5,852 nt of DNA from NCBI GenBank assembly GCA_003022255.1, contig PXPA01000030.1, positions 1 through 5,852 of the forward strand, written 5' to 3'. Positions 4,933 to 5,852 of this stretch are shown piece by piece. The notes below the pieces were generated by a model. The model had not been told where the DNA came from and did not search any database. It worked only from the letters and a program-made list of their open reading frames with translations. A program made the position numbers and the translations under genes. Numbering within the stretch: position 1 is the stretch's first letter; every line of letters starts with the position of its first letter. This DNA comes from Parcubacteria group bacterium SW_6_46_9 (GTDB taxonomy: Bacteria; Patescibacteriota; Minisyncoccia; Phycocordibacterales; SW-6-46-9).

Positions 4933-5367
4933 TCACTCGTAGATATCGGCTGCCATCTGCTCAAACGCCTGATCAATCTCTTCCTCGGTCGACTCGTAAC
5001 CGCGATACTCCAGCCGATACCAGGCAACGATTTTCAGCACATCAAGCAGAGTCTCGTAACCTCCAAGCCGCTTGTCTGGCTCTACCATTTCGTCACCCAA
5101 GCGGTTAATGGCCTGAGCTCGCAGTCGCTTCGTCTCGGATTCGTTGCTGAGGTTACGAAACTCAGCAATTTCTTCATCAGACATCAGTCTTCCAGCGTAT
5201 CCGATGAGCCCATGCTCAAGCGCGAATGCTTCATCTTCAGGCACATCAAGCAAGGCATTGGAAACGAGCCGGTTCATCAGCTGCGCGTCATCAACAAAAT
5301 CTTCAAAACCACCGAAGATTTTGTGGAACAGCACGACGTCTTTCGCTTCGCGAACGAAATCGTTCAT
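4933..5367 (-). CDS. Acidic helical protein of unknown function (144 aa)
   Basis: Not recognised. The product is strongly acidic and predicted mainly helical, with no signal peptide or membrane span. A hydrophobic stretch, VVLFHKIFGGFEDFV (11-25), looks amphipathic rather than membrane-spanning. The middle has MSDEEIAEFRNLSNESETKR (62-81), and the C-terminal third has LLDVLKIVAWYRLEYRGY (107-124) followed by an acidic helix, STEEEIDQAFEQMAADIYE. The start at ATG 5367 is the first in the frame after a well-formed promoter. It has no Shine-Dalgarno sequence and an untranslated leader of about 80 nt that contains an 8-codon ORF. It ends with TGA, with a second in-frame TGA four codons later, arguing against UGA recoding. 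A perfect terminator closes the unit, so the gene is probably monocistronic. Its G+C matches the housekeeping genes rather than the cassette. Confidence 0.8.
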   Translation of the reverse strand: MNDFVREAKDVVLFHKIFGGFEDFVDDAQLMNRLVSNALLDVPEDEAFALEHGLIGYAGRLMSDEEIAEFRNLSNESETKRLRAQAINRLGDEMVEPDKRLGGYETLLDVLKIVAWYRLEYRGYESTEEEIDQAFEQMAADIYE

Positions 5368-5420
5368 TGGTTTCTGTATGTCTTGTTGATAAAGAGCGGT
5401 TAATGGCTAGATGTTACTTG

Positions 5421-5447
5421 CTATCGGGAGAGCCCGAGCTTTCTCAT
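5421..5447 (-). CDS. Possible 8-codon leader peptide MRKLGLSR
   Basis: On the - strand an ATG (5447-5445) lies exactly 8 nt after the -10 hexamer TAACAT, so it would sit at the very 5' end of the transcript, and is followed by seven sense codons and TAG. A hairpin, TCGGG (5424-5428) with CCCGA (5433-5437) and a 4-nt loop, lies inside it. Either a leaderless leader peptide controlling the 144-aa gene or chance; short ORFs are common. Confidence 0.25.
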   Translation of the reverse strand: MRKLGLSR

Positions 5448-5455
5448 CCGGTTTT

Positions 5456-5484
5456 ATGTTAGATTAAAATTCATGCTTTGTCAA
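5456..5484 (-). promoter_or_regulatory. Sigma70-type promoter of the 144-aa gene
   Basis: Read on the - strand this is TTGACA (5479-5484), a 17-bp spacer and TAACAT (5456-5461): a perfect -35, ideal spacing and a four-of-six -10. The start of transcription would be near 5449, giving a leader of about 80 nt before ATG 5367. It is the strongest promoter in the window. Confidence 0.8.
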
Positions 5485-5511
5485 GCAGTAAACAGGACTG
5501 GGTCGCAGTCA

Positions 5512-5540
5512 AGCCGGCAGAGCGAGAAGCCCTGCCGGCT
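5512..5540. terminator. GC-rich hairpin after the 79-aa gene, possible terminator
   Basis: AGCCGGCAG (5512-5520) pairs perfectly with CTGCCGGCT (5532-5540), with a small inner GC/GC extension across a mismatch. It lies 9 nt past the stop of the 79-aa gene on the - strand, the right place for a terminator. However, only a short TTG follows the stem instead of a T tract, so it may be a U-poor terminator or an mRNA 3'-end stabiliser. Its core CCGGCAG/CTGCCGG is shared with the terminator at 4792-4820. Confidence 0.55.
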
Positions 5541-5549
5541 GTGTGAAAG

Positions 5550-5789
5550 TTAGCTCTTCTCAAACGGCGGCAGGTAAATACCCACCGCCTGGAGCATAAT
5601 GCCCAGCCCCAAGTACAGAACTCCCAGAGTTAAGACGGGTGGAAGCAGCGCGTTGAACGCTTGGATCAGCGTGTTGACCGTCGTCTCCGTCCAAGTCAGT
5701 AGACTGATTCCAAACACCGTAAGTGCTGCCCGAATTGGCGTCCCGAAAAAGAAGCCAACCCAGTTCTGGAGCATATCGTTCCAGTTCAT
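5550..5789 (-). CDS. Small protein with two predicted membrane segments (79 aa)
   Basis: Not recognised as a known family. The N-terminus MNWNDMLQNWVGFFFG is amphipathic and aromatic. A first hydrophobic segment spans about residues 17-33 (PIRAALTVFGISLLTW), a polar connector TETTVNT follows, and a long second segment runs about 41-72 (ending GVLYLGLGIMLQAVGIYL). It ends in the short tail PPFEKS and TAA. This is a small integral membrane protein. Its size and topology would fit a holin-like protein, a small secretion or conjugation component, or a lineage-specific membrane peptide, but no motif decides. ATG 5789 lacks a Shine-Dalgarno sequence. The promoter would lie in or beyond the last 63 nt of the window, where I see no clear -10/-35 pair. 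The high G+C (about 58% in one sampled line) matches the chromosomal background. Confidence 0.7.
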   Translation of the reverse strand: MNWNDMLQNWVGFFFGTPIRAALTVFGISLLTWTETTVNTLIQAFNALLPPVLTLGVLYLGLGIMLQAVGIYLPPFEKS

Positions 5790-5852
5790 GGCATTGATTC
5801 GTTTGTTAAAAGAATGGTTCGAGGTGAAATCTCAATCCGGCCACAAGTGTTA

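Noticed and set aside
4915..4935. UGA recoded as Gly, as in Gracilibacteria/SR1
   Set aside because: No gene here uses in-frame TGA internally, and the 144-aa frame has two TGAs close together at its end, which fits an ordinary stop.
1..5852. CRISPR arrays, tRNA, rRNA or insertion sequences
   Set aside because: I saw no regularly spaced direct repeats, cloverleaf or rRNA-like sequence, transposase or terminal inverted repeats anywhere in the window.

Overview
The window looks like a chromosomal segment of a small-genome bacterium, most likely of the Patescibacteria/CPR radiation. Three things suggest this, and none is proof. The trigger factor has lost its peptidyl-prolyl isomerase domain. 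The HU-type protein is shortened. None of the seven complete proposed genes has a Shine-Dalgarno sequence. The standard genetic code fits every gene here.

Layout. (1) Positions 1-2325, + strand, about 50-57% G+C in the lines I counted, carry protein-homeostasis and nucleoid genes: the 3' part of tig (trigger factor), clpP (ClpP protease) and a short HU-family DNA-binding protein ending at a clear intrinsic terminator. (2) Positions about 2326-4785 are richer in A+T (18-43% G+C in sampled lines). They hold an unrecognised 68-aa protein (+), a converging 357-aa protein-kinase-like protein (-) and an unrecognised 224-aa protein (-), separated by A+T-rich spacers. Terminators bound this stretch on both sides, which makes it the best candidate here for an acquired cassette and for something undescribed. 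(3) Positions about 4785-5852, - strand, return to about 52-58% G+C. They carry an acidic helical 144-aa protein with a good sigma70-type promoter and a perfect terminator, and a 79-aa protein with two likely membrane segments.

How the genes may work together. Trigger factor and ClpP form the usual nascent-chain folding and degradation neighbourhood, although clpX is not next to clpP here. The kinase-like gene and the 224-aa gene lie in the same direction, 175 bases apart. They could form a functional pair, with the 68-aa gene opposite, but nothing in the sequences fixes their role. Expression signals are unusual. Three ATGs, including one opening an 8-codon leader ORF, sit exactly 8 nt after a -10-like hexamer, which suggests leaderless or nearly leaderless mRNAs.
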